Part shown: piece by piece, positions 34,987-43,585 of the stretch
Layout of the letters: each line of letters starts with the position of its first letter
Numbering within the stretch: the stretch's first letter is position 1
Assembly: GCA_018263335.1 (NCBI GenBank)
Contig: JADFCY010000010.1
Span: 1-64,000 of the forward strand
Length of the DNA: 64,000 bases
Direction of reading: 5' to 3'
From: Methanolinea sp.
Lineage (GTDB): Archaea > Halobacteriota > Methanomicrobia > Methanomicrobiales > Methanospirillaceae
Notes under the pieces: generated by a model
The model's input: only the letters and a program-made list of their open reading frames with translations
What the model was told of the DNA's origin: nothing
The model's database searches: none
Position numbers and translations under genes: made by a program

Positions 34987-36327
34987 TCAGGTCCTGCGAT
35001 AAGCGGATGCGGCATCCACAATCGACATGGCAAATGATGGCGGGAAGTAGGCGTGCATGTAGGCTGCGAGGCTTTCCCCGGAATACATGCCGTCCTTTCC
35101 GTTCGCAATTCCCCTGCCGCGTGTCAGAGTGATGGAAAACCTTGCGTCCTGCCTGCAGTCGACCTGTGAATAATGGAACTCGTGACCGATGATCCGGCCA
35201 GACGGGGGTGCGAGTGCCGGTCCGCCCGACCAGGTGCCTTCCGAGTATCCCAGGGCCACAACCCTCTCAGTCATCCTGGCATCCGCCGGCAGAATCCCTG
35301 CCATCCTGTATGTCATGTCGGTTTCAAGTGATTCGCAGAGGTAGAGGAGCCCGCCGCACTCGGCATACACTGGCATTCCATCAGATGCGGCCTGCGCAAT
35401 GCGTTTCTTGCAGGGCGAGGATTCGAGCGCGGCTGCATGAAGCTCCGGGTACCCTCCACCGATATATACCGCATCGAGGTCAGGGAACTCGTCCCTGGAC
35501 AAAGAGAAAAAGACGAGCCTTGCCCCGGAGCGTTCAAGGAGGTCAAGGTTGTCCTGGTAATAAAAACAGAATGCCTCGTCCATTGCAACGCCAATTCTTG
35601 CCCGGGCACTCCTCTTCTGCTGATCTGTGCTGCCGGCCGGAAGAGGTGGAGCTTCCCCTGCAATCCTTATCACCTGGTCGATATCGCAATGCTCCTCCAT
35701 CAACTCTCCGAGACCTGCGGTCGGTGCAGTCTCGTGGGCCATCGCAAGGCCCAGGTGGCGGCTCTCTATCTCAAGGCCGGGTGTCCTTGGGAGATACCCG
35801 ACGGCAGGAACTGTCCGGCCGTATTCGATCAATTCCCGGTGCCGCGGGCTTCCGATCCTGTTGAAGACGACACCCCCGATCTTTATTCCCGGCTCGAACT
35901 CGAGGAACCCTTTCACCAGGGCATGGACGCTCCGGGACATCCCCCGGGCGTCTGCGACCAGGAGGGCTGGTGCAGAGAGGATGCGCATCACGTGGGCGGT
36001 GCTCGCGAGGTCGCACCCGTCCACGCCGTCGTACATCCCCATCACCCCCTCGATGACCGCGATGTCGGCGCCGGCCGATGCACGTCTGAAAGCCTCCGTG
36101 ACGCCGTCCTCGCCCATCATGAATGCATCAAGGTTGCGTGAAACCCTGCGGCATATCGCCGAGTGGTGTGTCGGGTCGATGAAGTCAGGCCCCACTTTGA
36201 ATGGCTGGACCGTGTATCCCCTTCGGGTCAGCGCCTCCATGATCCCGCGAGCGACCGTGGTCTTGCCGCATCCGCTGTGGGTCCCCGCTATAACAATTCT
36301 CGGGATTGATGGTTTTTGGATCATCAC
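34987..36327 (-). CDS. cfbB: Ni-sirohydrochlorin / cobyrinate a,c-diamide synthase
   Basis: A 446-residue ATP- and glutamine-dependent amidase. The N-terminal dethiobiotin-synthetase-like domain carries the P-loop GTHSGCGKTT (15-24), FKVGPDFIDPTHH and VIEGVMGMYDG; the C-terminal class I-like glutaminase domain has AVYIGGGYPELHA and the nucleophile Cys in YAECGGLLYL, then GHEFHYSQV. In methanogens the CbiA homologue CfbB amidates Ni-sirohydrochlorin on the way to coenzyme F430; it may also serve cobamide synthesis. GGGTGAG just before the ATG is a good ribosome binding site. Confidence 0.92.
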   Translation of the reverse strand: MMIQKPSIPRIVIAGTHSGCGKTTVARGIMEALTRRGYTVQPFKVGPDFIDPTHHSAICRRVSRNLDAFMMGEDGVTEAFRRASAGADIAVIEGVMGMYDGVDGCDLASTAHVMRILSAPALLVADARGMSRSVHALVKGFLEFEPGIKIGGVVFNRIGSPRHRELIEYGRTVPAVGYLPRTPGLEIESRHLGLAMAHETAPTAGLGELMEEHCDIDQVIRIAGEAPPLPAGSTDQQKRSARARIGVAMDEAFCFYYQDNLDLLERSGARLVFFSLSRDEFPDLDAVYIGGGYPELHAAALESSPCKKRIAQAASDGMPVYAECGGLLYLCESLETDMTYRMAGILPADARMTERVVALGYSEGTWSGGPALAPPSGRIIGHEFHYSQVDCRQDARFSITLTRGRGIANGKDGMYSGESLAAYMHAYFPPSFAMSIVDAASAYRRT

Positions 36328-36449
36328 TCACCCTTTAGGTAGCCGTATTGAGTATTGAAAGGTGTCCTTCCCACCGCAAAGCCCCGACAGGTGCGAAAAT
36401 ATTGACAATCTTGGTAAATTTCTTCTTTTTTCATGCCGATTCCTGGAGT

Positions 36450-36860
36450 ATGACACCGATGCAAAAGGCGATACTGACAATGGCTGCCATACTTGCTGCC
36501 GGAGGTATCGCATTCCTTGCCGCAGGCGTTCATGCACCCGGCATTCAGCATCTGGTCTCGCCCGGCCAGGATGTCTTTTTCCGGAGCGTTGCGGAGGGTT
36601 TCGAGGATCGCATCATCATCCATTTCATCCCTGTCGGCGGAAACGTGGAGACCTGTATTGCGAGCTGGAGCGTGGCTGAGGATGGCAATGTCCTGATCGA
36701 TAGGAAAGACCAGAGGATCTCCCACATCACGACAGGAGACCATATCATCTTCGAGGTTCCCCGGAAAGCACAATCTGAATATACCGTCACCATGGTCATC
36801 CGGTCACCTGATGGCAGGGAACTGAATAACAGTACACTGAGACTCGGGCCGGTTGGATAG
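36450..36860 (+). CDS. Small membrane-anchored exported protein, unknown
   Basis: About 136 residues from ATG 36450 (tggag just upstream); an ATG three codons later is also possible and an earlier in-frame ATG adds unlikely sequence. An N-terminal hydrophobic helix (about 5-28, AILTMAAILAAGGIAFLAAG) serves as signal or anchor. The rest is a compact beta-rich domain (FEDRIIIHFIPVGGNVETC, WSVAEDGNVLI, IIFEVPRKAQSEYTVTMVIRSPDG) with an immunoglobulin-like alternation. Not recognised as a named family. Transcribed away from cfbB and toward polB. Confidence 0.72.
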   Translation: MTPMQKAILTMAAILAAGGIAFLAAGVHAPGIQHLVSPGQDVFFRSVAEGFEDRIIIHFIPVGGNVETCIASWSVAEDGNVLIDRKDQRISHITTGDHIIFEVPRKAQSEYTVTMVIRSPDGRELNNSTLRLGPVG

Positions 36861-36895
36861 ACCACTCATGAGACTCCGGCAGGCGCATAGCGACC

Positions 36896-39367
36896 TCACC
36901 CGATCCCCCACTGTGCGAGTGTCGTCCGCGAGGGGTCGATATCGGCCCATTCCCAGCCAAGCGCCTCGATGATCCGTGAGATCGGCTGCTTCACAGTCTT
37001 TTCCATCATCATCTCCCAGTCCACCTGGAACTCCGGGGGTACCTGGTCCCCGTACTCAAAGCAGAGGACGTCGGTCTTCTGGTACTTCGAGGTGACGTTT
37101 TTGATATACACTCTCTTTGGCTTGCTGCCCTTGGCAAACTCCATTCCAAGGTGCTGGTTTGCATACTTTGCGCCCCTAACGTGGGCGTCGTCCGTCTGGT
37201 AATCCGAAAGGTCTTTTCCGATCCCTCCGGGGATGCCGATCTCGTCGAGGGTATACTTCCCTGCCCGGAAGTCCCGGATCACCGCCCCCAGGTATTTCTT
37301 GACTGCGTCGTACCCTTCACCGCGGAGGATCAACTCCATCACCTTGCGCTGCACGACCTTCGTGACAAGGGGGTAGTCGCTTCTCCGTATCTCGAAGCCC
37401 ACGATATCGATCTCGTCAACCTTTGCGCCTTCCTTCCAGACAAGATGCCCTGCGTACCGTTTCTTCTTCCCGGCCTGGAAGAACCTCTTGTAGACCTTCT
37501 CGAACTTGATGGAGAAGTAATGGGTCTCGGCGTTCAGTTCTTCCCGCGCAAATTCCGCATAACTTGCGTTCAGTGCCGCCTCTATCTCCTTTGCCTTCTT
37601 GATGGTCTCCTCGCGGTCAAGGCCGGGAAGCGCCACCATGCAGGAATCGGTGTCACCGTAGATGACGTGCGAGCCGAGGGACTCGATCACCCTTCTCGTG
37701 TGCTCGATGATGGCACGCCCGACAGAAGTGATGGCAGCCCCGATCTCCCGGTCAAAGAGGCGGAACCGGGTATATCCACTGACCCCGTAGTACGTGTTCA
37801 TGATCACCTTGAGGACGTTCTGCTGCATGTCGTAGAGGACATACTCAGCTGACCCGAAGGGATACCGGTTGCGTGTTGCCTTCTTCTCGTCCCGTTCGAC
37901 GAGCAAGTCGCTGATGATGCTCCTGGTGAGGCCATCCGGGGCCTTTTTAAACCTCACCCCATTCGGAGCGCGGAGCTCCCCCTGCGGGTCCTTTGTCTCG
38001 GGAGACGCATTTATTGTCATCATCGCCATCGGGTAGAGGGACTTGAGGTCCAGGACCACTACGTTCTCCTTTACACCGCGGCTCGGGTCAAAGACTGTGG
38101 CTCCCTCGAACTCCTCCGCGGGGGCATACCCCTTTGAGGGGAGGACATACCTTCCATGGGCTTTCCGGAGCACGAAGATGTCGATCACATTCGACGAGTT
38201 CAGGGTCTTTTCAAGCGGGCACCCGAGGTATCTTGCGATCTCTTGGTAAAACTCGATGATCCTGTTCTTCTCGTTGATTGCGACACAGAGCTCAACATCT
38301 TTGTGGTTGTATTCCACCAGGAGACAGGGATCGCGCTTCCAGAGGTCCGATATCGTACCTGTATACCGTATCTTCGTCTCCCCCAGCTCAGCCTCCGCGA
38401 CCGCGTCGAGCCGGTAAGACTCCTTCTGCGTGGCGTGCATCTTCCTGTACGCGGGGAGGAGGTCAAAGGTTGCCCTGCCGCGGATCGCAAGCCGCTCCAC
38501 ATCTCCTTCGAGCCTTGCAAGCATTGCAGGGGAGAGAGAGAGCGCCTCCATTCTCCGCTTGATATAAGGGAGGTCAAACTCGAGGAAGTTCCAGCCCGAG
38601 AGGATATCCGGGTCGGTCTCTCTGATATAGGACACAAACCCCTTCAGCATCTCTGTCTCGGTGGAATAGACCTTCACTTCGTGGCGCGACGGATCGAAAC
38701 AGCCCGATGCTTTCGGCGTCGCCGATTCCAATTGCGTTGCGCCCTCCTCCTGCCCGGGGAAGGGAGAGAAGAAGGTCACATACCTGTCAATGTACGAGTC
38801 CCAGCATGTGATGCAGATGATTGCATCCCGCGTGGGCTCCGGGAACCCCCGCTGGTCCTCGCACTCGATGTCAAGCATGCACACACGCGCAGGGGCGTAG
38901 ATTACTGCGGGCCGGATCTCGCGGTAATCCGCATTCACTCCAGGAGCGATCACTCCCCCCGTGAGGCCGCAGTCGATCATGAAACGGGTCGCAAACGGGA
39001 TGTCGGCCTCAAAGTGCTGGTACTGCTCCCTCGCCTCGCGAACATCAGTCGGCCGCTGCGTGTAGATCCGGACCACGCGGTCCCCCTTGATCGAAGTGTG
39101 CACCGACTCCCAGTCGGGGACAGCGTTTGATGCCGGGGGCCTCGCCCTCACCTGGTCGACCGGGGCATAGAAATATGGCCGAAAACCGGTCACCTGCAGG
39201 TGCCGTGCGGCACCGCCAGGCTCCCTCCCGAATATGTGGATGAGTGGACCGTCCGGGGTGTTCGAATACTCGACCTGGGTGACGGAGATCGCCACCTCTC
39301 CAGCAGGAAGACTCGTCAGGGTGGGTCCACTCTCAGTCGGTTTCGTGCTCCACCCCCCCGGATCCAT
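36896..39367 (-). CDS. polB: Family B DNA polymerase (replicative/repair)
   Basis: An 823-residue archaeal PolB. Proofreading motifs: Exo I CMLDIECEDQRG, Exo II SGWNFLEFDLPYI and Exo III in YNHKDVELC. Polymerase motifs: A in VVLDLKSLYPMAMMTINASP, B in RNRYPFGSAEYVLYDMQQNVLKVIMN and C YGDTDSC. The palm-thumb block KKRYAGHLVWKEG follows. No intein interrupts motifs A, B or C, although these are common intein sites in archaea. It lies 6 bases after mdh in the same direction, so both share the promoter before mdh. Confidence 0.96.
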   Translation of the reverse strand: MDPGGWSTKPTESGPTLTSLPAGEVAISVTQVEYSNTPDGPLIHIFGREPGGAARHLQVTGFRPYFYAPVDQVRARPPASNAVPDWESVHTSIKGDRVVRIYTQRPTDVREAREQYQHFEADIPFATRFMIDCGLTGGVIAPGVNADYREIRPAVIYAPARVCMLDIECEDQRGFPEPTRDAIICITCWDSYIDRYVTFFSPFPGQEEGATQLESATPKASGCFDPSRHEVKVYSTETEMLKGFVSYIRETDPDILSGWNFLEFDLPYIKRRMEALSLSPAMLARLEGDVERLAIRGRATFDLLPAYRKMHATQKESYRLDAVAEAELGETKIRYTGTISDLWKRDPCLLVEYNHKDVELCVAINEKNRIIEFYQEIARYLGCPLEKTLNSSNVIDIFVLRKAHGRYVLPSKGYAPAEEFEGATVFDPSRGVKENVVVLDLKSLYPMAMMTINASPETKDPQGELRAPNGVRFKKAPDGLTRSIISDLLVERDEKKATRNRYPFGSAEYVLYDMQQNVLKVIMNTYYGVSGYTRFRLFDREIGAAITSVGRAIIEHTRRVIESLGSHVIYGDTDSCMVALPGLDREETIKKAKEIEAALNASYAEFAREELNAETHYFSIKFEKVYKRFFQAGKKKRYAGHLVWKEGAKVDEIDIVGFEIRRSDYPLVTKVVQRKVMELILRGEGYDAVKKYLGAVIRDFRAGKYTLDEIGIPGGIGKDLSDYQTDDAHVRGAKYANQHLGMEFAKGSKPKRVYIKNVTSKYQKTDVLCFEYGDQVPPEFQVDWEMMMEKTVKQPISRIIEALGWEWADIDPSRTTLAQWGIG

Positions 39368-39373
39368 GGCAGG

Positions 39374-40240
39374 TCAGACTCCAAGTTCCCTGCAGAGGCC
39401 GGTCACGAACTCGCCCGCGCTCTGGAAATGCGACTGCTCCCATGCGTCCATCTTCCACTCAAGGATCTCGCAGATCCCTTCCCTCCCGACAATGGCGGGG
39501 ACACCGATTGAGCAGTGGTCAAGCCCGTATTCACCTTCAACGATGCATGAGCATGCGATGGGGGCCTTTCGGTCCTCAACCACCGCCTGTATCAGCCCGG
39601 CAAGGTGGTACGCGGGCCCAAAGACTGTCCCCCCTTTCCCCTTGATGATCTCCATGCTTGCCCCGCGCAGTTTTTGGAGGATCTCCTCACGAACAGGATT
39701 CCTGACCTGGTCCTTGAGGTGGCTGAAGAGTGGCACCTGGAACTCCCCGTGGTCACCGATCACCCACGGGTCTCCGCGTATGCCCCGTGATTTCAGTTCA
39801 AGGCCGAACCGCGCGGAGTCGAGCTGGCCCCCGAACCCGATGCAGCGGGAAGGCTCGAGGTGGTTCTTCCTGCACAGGTAGTAGTTGTTTGCATCCATGG
39901 GGTTCGTGACGGTGATGAGCACGCCGTCGAAATGACGGAGCGCCTGGCTGCACTCGAATGCAACCGGCAGATTCGCCTGGAGGAGGTCTGCCCTCGTCTT
40001 CACATCGGGGTTTCGGGGAAGGCCCGCAGAAAAGACGCATATGTCGCTTTGCTTTACGTCCTTCCAATCGGTGCTCACGGGGATCTCAAGCCCGGTATGT
40101 TTGAGGTCCAGGACCTGGGAATGAAGGAACGCAGGGACCGCGTCGTACATGACCAGTTCATCCGCAAGACCCAGAATTGCCGAGAGGTACGCAATCTCCC
40201 CCCCAATCCTGCCCACTCCCAGCACCGATAGTGTCGTCAT
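39374..40240 (-). CDS. mdh: Malate dehydrogenase (lactate/malate dehydrogenase family)
   Basis: A 288-residue NAD(P)-dependent enzyme interconverting malate and oxaloacetate. The Rossmann start VLGVGRIGGEIA (GxGxxG), SAGLPRNPDVKTRADLL with the substrate Arg pair, VTNPMDA, GFGGQLDSARF and the catalytic His in GDHGEFQVPLF are in order. The TVLD of most members is replaced by GGQLD. Methanogen MDH serves the incomplete reductive tricarboxylic acid branch. Promoter lies in the palindromic gap facing pyrD. Confidence 0.93.
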   Translation of the reverse strand: MTTLSVLGVGRIGGEIAYLSAILGLADELVMYDAVPAFLHSQVLDLKHTGLEIPVSTDWKDVKQSDICVFSAGLPRNPDVKTRADLLQANLPVAFECSQALRHFDGVLITVTNPMDANNYYLCRKNHLEPSRCIGFGGQLDSARFGLELKSRGIRGDPWVIGDHGEFQVPLFSHLKDQVRNPVREEILQKLRGASMEIIKGKGGTVFGPAYHLAGLIQAVVEDRKAPIACSCIVEGEYGLDHCSIGVPAIVGREGICEILEWKMDAWEQSHFQSAGEFVTGLCRELGV

Positions 40241-40251
40241 ACTCTTCTATC

Positions 40252-40279
40252 ATTCTCCGTCCGGAGAATAAATAATTAC
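40252..40279. promoter_or_regulatory. Perfect palindrome and divergent promoters between mdh and pyrD
   Basis: The 62-base gap holds ATTCTCCG-tc-CGGAGAAT (40252-40269), a perfect 8-base inverted repeat. The AT-rich AATAAATAATTA (40267-40278) just beside it can act as box A for pyrD, and TTATTTATT on the other strand for mdh. A dimeric repressor at this site could control both operons. Confidence 0.65.
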
Positions 40280-40302
40280 AATTACTGTGATCTTTTCTTT
40301 AC

Positions 40303-41190
40303 ATGCTCAGACTTGCACCCGCCCCTGTCAGAGTCGGGGGGGTTACGCTCGGAAATCACCTCGTGCTCGCCGCAGGTATCCTCGGCACCACGGGGGCCTC
40401 TCTCGGCCGGGTCCTCTCACAGGGTGCAGGGGGGGTCGTCACCAAGTCCATCGGGCCAGTCCCATTCGAGGGTCATCCCGGCCCGTGCCTGGTCCAGGTC
40501 AGCGGGGGTCTCCTGAATGCGATGGGCCTCCCGAACCCTTCGATGGAATTCCTGGACGAACTGGTTCCACTCGCCGGAAAACCCGTGATTGTCAGCATAT
40601 TCGGGGGAAGCGCTTCCGAATTTGCGGATGTTGCAGGGTGGTTTGCGGGAAAGGTGGGTGGCTTTGAACTGAACCTCTCCTGCCCCCATGCCCAGGGGTA
40701 TGGCGCGGCGCTTGGGAGTGACCCGGAACTGGTGGAAGAGTGCACCCGCGCGGTTGCGGCACACGGGACTCCCACCTGGGTCAAGCTCACCCCGAACGTG
40801 ACTGACATTGCCGAGATTGGAAGGGCTGCCGAGCGCGGGGGGGCGAGCGCGCTTGTGGCCATCAACACCTTGAAAGCGATGCGCATCTCGGTCGGACTCC
40901 GAAGGCCTGTACTTGGGAACCGCGTGGGAGGCCTCTCGGGAAAGGCAATTTTCCCGGTCGCGGTGCGGTGTGTGTACGATCTCTATGAGGCCTGCTCAAT
41001 TCCCATCATCGGGTGCGGCGGCATCTCAAATGCCGAGGATGTGCTGGAGATGATGATGGCAGGCGCCTCAGCGGTCGAGATTGGGACGGCGGTCCAGGAA
41101 GATATCTCGATATTCCGAAGGATTGCGCAGGAACTCTATGACAAAAGAGGAGAGCCCTCCGATTCCATCGTGGGGTGTGCCCATGAATGA
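40303..41190 (+). CDS. pyrD: Dihydroorotate dehydrogenase B, catalytic subunit
   Basis: A 295-residue FMN-binding TIM barrel that oxidises dihydroorotate to orotate in pyrimidine synthesis. Family blocks: VLAAGILGTTGAS (about 26-38), VTKSIGPVPFEGHPGP, NAMGLPNPS, ELNLSCPHAQG with the catalytic Cys of type 1B enzymes, VKLTPNVTDI, and GCGGISNAEDVLEMMMAGASAVEIGTA at the FMN phosphate site. Partnered with pyrK, whose start overlaps its end by 8 bases. Confidence 0.95.
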   Translation: MLRLAPAPVRVGGVTLGNHLVLAAGILGTTGASLGRVLSQGAGGVVTKSIGPVPFEGHPGPCLVQVSGGLLNAMGLPNPSMEFLDELVPLAGKPVIVSIFGGSASEFADVAGWFAGKVGGFELNLSCPHAQGYGAALGSDPELVEECTRAVAAHGTPTWVKLTPNVTDIAEIGRAAERGGASALVAINTLKAMRISVGLRRPVLGNRVGGLSGKAIFPVAVRCVYDLYEACSIPIIGCGGISNAEDVLEMMMAGASAVEIGTAVQEDISIFRRIAQELYDKRGEPSDSIVGCAHE

Positions 41191-41947
41191 GCGCCTGCCC
41201 GTTCCGGTACGCATCACGGCTGTTACCGCAGAGACCCCATCGGTCAGGACATTCACGTTTGACAGGGATTTTTCTTTCATCCCGGGGCAGTTTGTCATGG
41301 TCTGGATTCCCGGTGTGGATGAAGTCCCGATGGCGCTCTCTTCGGCATCGTCCATCACCGTTCAGAGAGTGGGGGAGGCGACTTCTGCGCTCTTTTCCCT
41401 GCAGGAAGGGGATGTGATAGGGATACGCGGGCCGTTCGGCAACGGGTTCCCTGAGGCGCATCGCGTGCTCGCGATTGCGGGCGGCGTGGGGGCGGCTCCA
41501 CTCCTGCCCGTAATCCGTTCCGGTGGCGTCAAAAAGTGTCTCCTTGGTGCGCGGTCGGCTGAAGAACTCCTCTTTCCCCGCATCCTTGAATCCTTCACGC
41601 AACTTGCCGTTTCCACCGACGACGGGACGTGCGGTCACCGGGGATTCGTGGTCGATCTCCTTATATCCGAGGATCTCAGCCAGTATGACAGCATCTTCTG
41701 CTGCGGGCCCGAGCGGATGATGAAGGCGGTCCTCGATCTCCTCGTTCGGGAAGGGTGTCCGGAGAGGGGGTATTTCAGCCTGCACCGGTATATGAAATGC
41801 GGGATCGGGGTATGCGGATCTTGCGCAATTGACCCGGAAGGCCTCAGAGTCTGCAGGGACGGGCCTGTATTCCGTGGCGATATCCTGCAAAGAAGCGAGT
41901 TCGGGGATTATTCCCGCGACGCGAGCGGGCGGCGCCGCCCTGTATAG
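41183..41947 (+). CDS. pyrK: Dihydroorotate dehydrogenase electron transfer subunit
   Basis: About 254 residues from ATG 41183 (MNERLPVPVRI), inside the end of pyrD. A ferredoxin-reductase-like FAD/NAD module (IPGQFVMVWIPGVDEVPMALSSA; LAIAGGVGAAPLLP) followed by the [2Fe-2S] Cys cluster CGIGVCGSC plus a later VCRDGPVF near the C-terminus. It passes electrons from PyrD to NAD-like acceptors or other carriers. The short arginine-rich tail is slightly longer than usual. Confidence 0.93.
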   Translation: MNERLPVPVRITAVTAETPSVRTFTFDRDFSFIPGQFVMVWIPGVDEVPMALSSASSITVQRVGEATSALFSLQEGDVIGIRGPFGNGFPEAHRVLAIAGGVGAAPLLPVIRSGGVKKCLLGARSAEELLFPRILESFTQLAVSTDDGTCGHRGFVVDLLISEDLSQYDSIFCCGPERMMKAVLDLLVREGCPERGYFSLHRYMKCGIGVCGSCAIDPEGLRVCRDGPVFRGDILQRSEFGDYSRDASGRRRPV

Positions 41948-42012
41948 GTAATCACAGAAGATAAGTTTTTGTGTAATGAATTTTCCCTTCTTTTTGATGC
42001 TATATTACTTTT

Positions 42013-42049
42013 AATGATTGCAAACTGCCAATGCAGTGCAAAAATCATT
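42013..42049 (+). promoter_or_regulatory. Long imperfect palindrome upstream of the formate channel gene
   Basis: AATGATTGCAAACTG, six bases, then CAGTGCAAAAATCATT: both arms begin/end with AATGATT and share GCA and CTG, giving an about 37-base dyad. It lies in an AT-rich 209-base gap, more than 100 bases before the ATG, as an activator or repressor site would. Confidence 0.5.
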
Positions 42050-42090
42050 TAGAAAGGTATTAATAACACCAGAAAGGATTTTAATTTTGA

Positions 42091-42129
42091 ACCTATACGC
42101 GAAGTGAACTAGTGGGTTATGGTATAGGT
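42091..42129 (+). promoter_or_regulatory. Inverted repeat near the fdhC transcription start
   Basis: ACCTATAC (42091-42098) and GTATAGGT (42122-42129) are perfect 8-base arms separated by 23 bases. The AT-rich TTTTAATTTT at about 42078-42088 just upstream is a likely box A, so the repeat would overlap the transcription start and the 5' leader; it could be an operator or an mRNA hairpin. Confidence 0.5.
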
Positions 42130-42156
42130 AGGACATTCGAAAGAGGTGTGTAACAA

Positions 42157-43035
42157 ATGGTGTTTCATCCCCCGGTAGCAATCGTCGCGAAAGCTGGCGA
42201 TGCTGGGAAGTACAAGGTAGGTCTGCCTGCCTGGAACATGATCATGCGTGGATTCATGTCCGGTGCATACATCGCCATGGGTGGCGGACTTGCCACAGTG
42301 TGCAGCACTGGTATCCTCGCAACCGATGCAGCGATGCGCTATGGCACTGCGAGTGCCGGGTTTTCCCAGCTCATCACGGGAGCGGTGTTCCCTGTTGGGC
42401 TTATCATCACCGTCCTGACCGGCGCAGAGCTGTTCACCGGTGACGCGATGCTGGCCCCGATGGCAGCGTTCATCCACAAGATCTCATGGGCCCAGGTGCT
42501 CAACCTCTGGGTCTGGGTGTACATTGGAAACCTGATCGGGTCCATCGTATATGCGTACATTATGGCAAATGGACCGTTCGTGACGTTTGACGCTGCAGGA
42601 GCTGCAACGGTGACCGCGTTCGGAACGAGGGCTATAGCGATCGCGTCTGCGAAAGTGAGTTATGTCGGCACCATGGGTATGTGGTCGGCGTTCCTCAAGG
42701 GTATAGGTTGTAACTGGCTCGTGAACCTGGCAATCCTGCTCGGTATCTGTGCAGATGACGCGGTAGGCAAGTTCTTCGGGATCTGGTTCCCGATCATGGC
42801 CTTCGTCTCCACCGGATTCGAACACTCCATTGCCAACCAGTACTTCATCTCCGCGGGCATCCTGACACAGGGCTTCATCACTGACCCGGCGAAGATCAAT
42901 GCCGGGCTGAACTGGGTGACCTTCTGGACCAACAACATGATCATCGTTACCATAGGCAACATCGTGGGAGGTCTCTTCTTCGTAGGAGTCATCTACTGGG
43001 TTGCCTTCAGGAAAGAGATCGCGGCCCTGAAGTAA
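42157..43035 (+). CDS. fdhC: Formate/nitrite transporter family protein, formate channel
   Basis: A 292-residue pentameric channel protein of the FNT family with six membrane helices. Landmarks: N-terminal YKVGLPAWNMIMRGFMSGAYIAMGGG, TGAELFTGDAMLA (the omega-loop region) and WLVNLAILLG, then FVSTGFEHSIANQYFISAG near the end. In formate-using methanogens FdhC imports formate for formate dehydrogenase, and the Mo/W-cofactor genes in this window fit that growth mode. fdhA/fdhB are not next to it. AAAGAGGTGTG is the ribosome binding site. Confidence 0.92.
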   Translation: MVFHPPVAIVAKAGDAGKYKVGLPAWNMIMRGFMSGAYIAMGGGLATVCSTGILATDAAMRYGTASAGFSQLITGAVFPVGLIITVLTGAELFTGDAMLAPMAAFIHKISWAQVLNLWVWVYIGNLIGSIVYAYIMANGPFVTFDAAGAATVTAFGTRAIAIASAKVSYVGTMGMWSAFLKGIGCNWLVNLAILLGICADDAVGKFFGIWFPIMAFVSTGFEHSIANQYFISAGILTQGFITDPAKINAGLNWVTFWTNNMIIVTIGNIVGGLFFVGVIYWVAFRKEIAALK

Positions 43036-43045
43036 ACGTGACCTG

Positions 43046-43585
43046 ATGAAGATCGGAGAAGTTAATGCGAAGATCTCAATCGTCGCAATCGCGGTGGTTG
43101 TGATCTTCTCTATTCTTTTAATTTACACGTATTTTCTCACCGGCGATCAGGTGTATCTCGTCTGGGGCATCCCAACGATCCTGTTCCTGTTCTTTATACC
43201 GATGGCGCTCAATTACATGAGCCAGAGCCAGTATGCCGAACTCGAACCGATGTACCGGGCAAGAGCCAGGCCGGTCCGCATCAAGATGATCAACGAGCAC
43301 ATGCTCGGCGACGTCGTGAAGATCGAAGGCCTCGTCGAAAGGGTCTACTTCCAGTTCCTGAACCGCCCCCAGTTCCTGGTTGCCGACAGGAGCGGAGAGA
43401 TCTCTGTCAAGATGTTCACTTCCCCCAGGGAGAAGATAAGGAAGGGGGACGTGGTGGAGGTCTATGGGCAGGTCATGAAGCGGTACATCATGGGGGGAGA
43501 CCCCGTGGTCAACGCCGTTGCCATAACAAAGATCGACAAGGTCATCGAGACAAAATCCAAATCAAAGGAAAAATCAGGCGATTAG
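43046..43585 (+). CDS. Membrane protein with OB-fold domain
   Basis: A 179-residue protein starting 10 bases after fdhC and probably in its operon. Two N-terminal membrane helices (about 9-31 and 36-57) precede a soluble OB-fold-like domain (about 80-165; MLGDVVKIEGLVERVYFQFL, FLVADRSGEISVKMFTSP, KGDVVEVYGQVMKRYI) and a Lys-rich tail. OB folds of this NfeD-like or nucleic-acid-binding kind give no clear function. Conserved position beside the formate channel would suggest a membrane accessory role. Confidence 0.8.
   Translation: MKIGEVNAKISIVAIAVVVIFSILLIYTYFLTGDQVYLVWGIPTILFLFFIPMALNYMSQSQYAELEPMYRARARPVRIKMINEHMLGDVVKIEGLVERVYFQFLNRPQFLVADRSGEISVKMFTSPREKIRKGDVVEVYGQVMKRYIMGGDPVVNAVAITKIDKVIETKSKSKEKSGD

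Noticed and set aside
34247-35002. 251-codon plus-strand frame over the ilvD remnant
   Set aside because: The minus-strand frames carry clear IlvD motifs and the plus-strand product has none.
36896-39367. Intein in polB
   Set aside because: Motifs A, B and C are contiguous and the length is normal for an intein-free polymerase.
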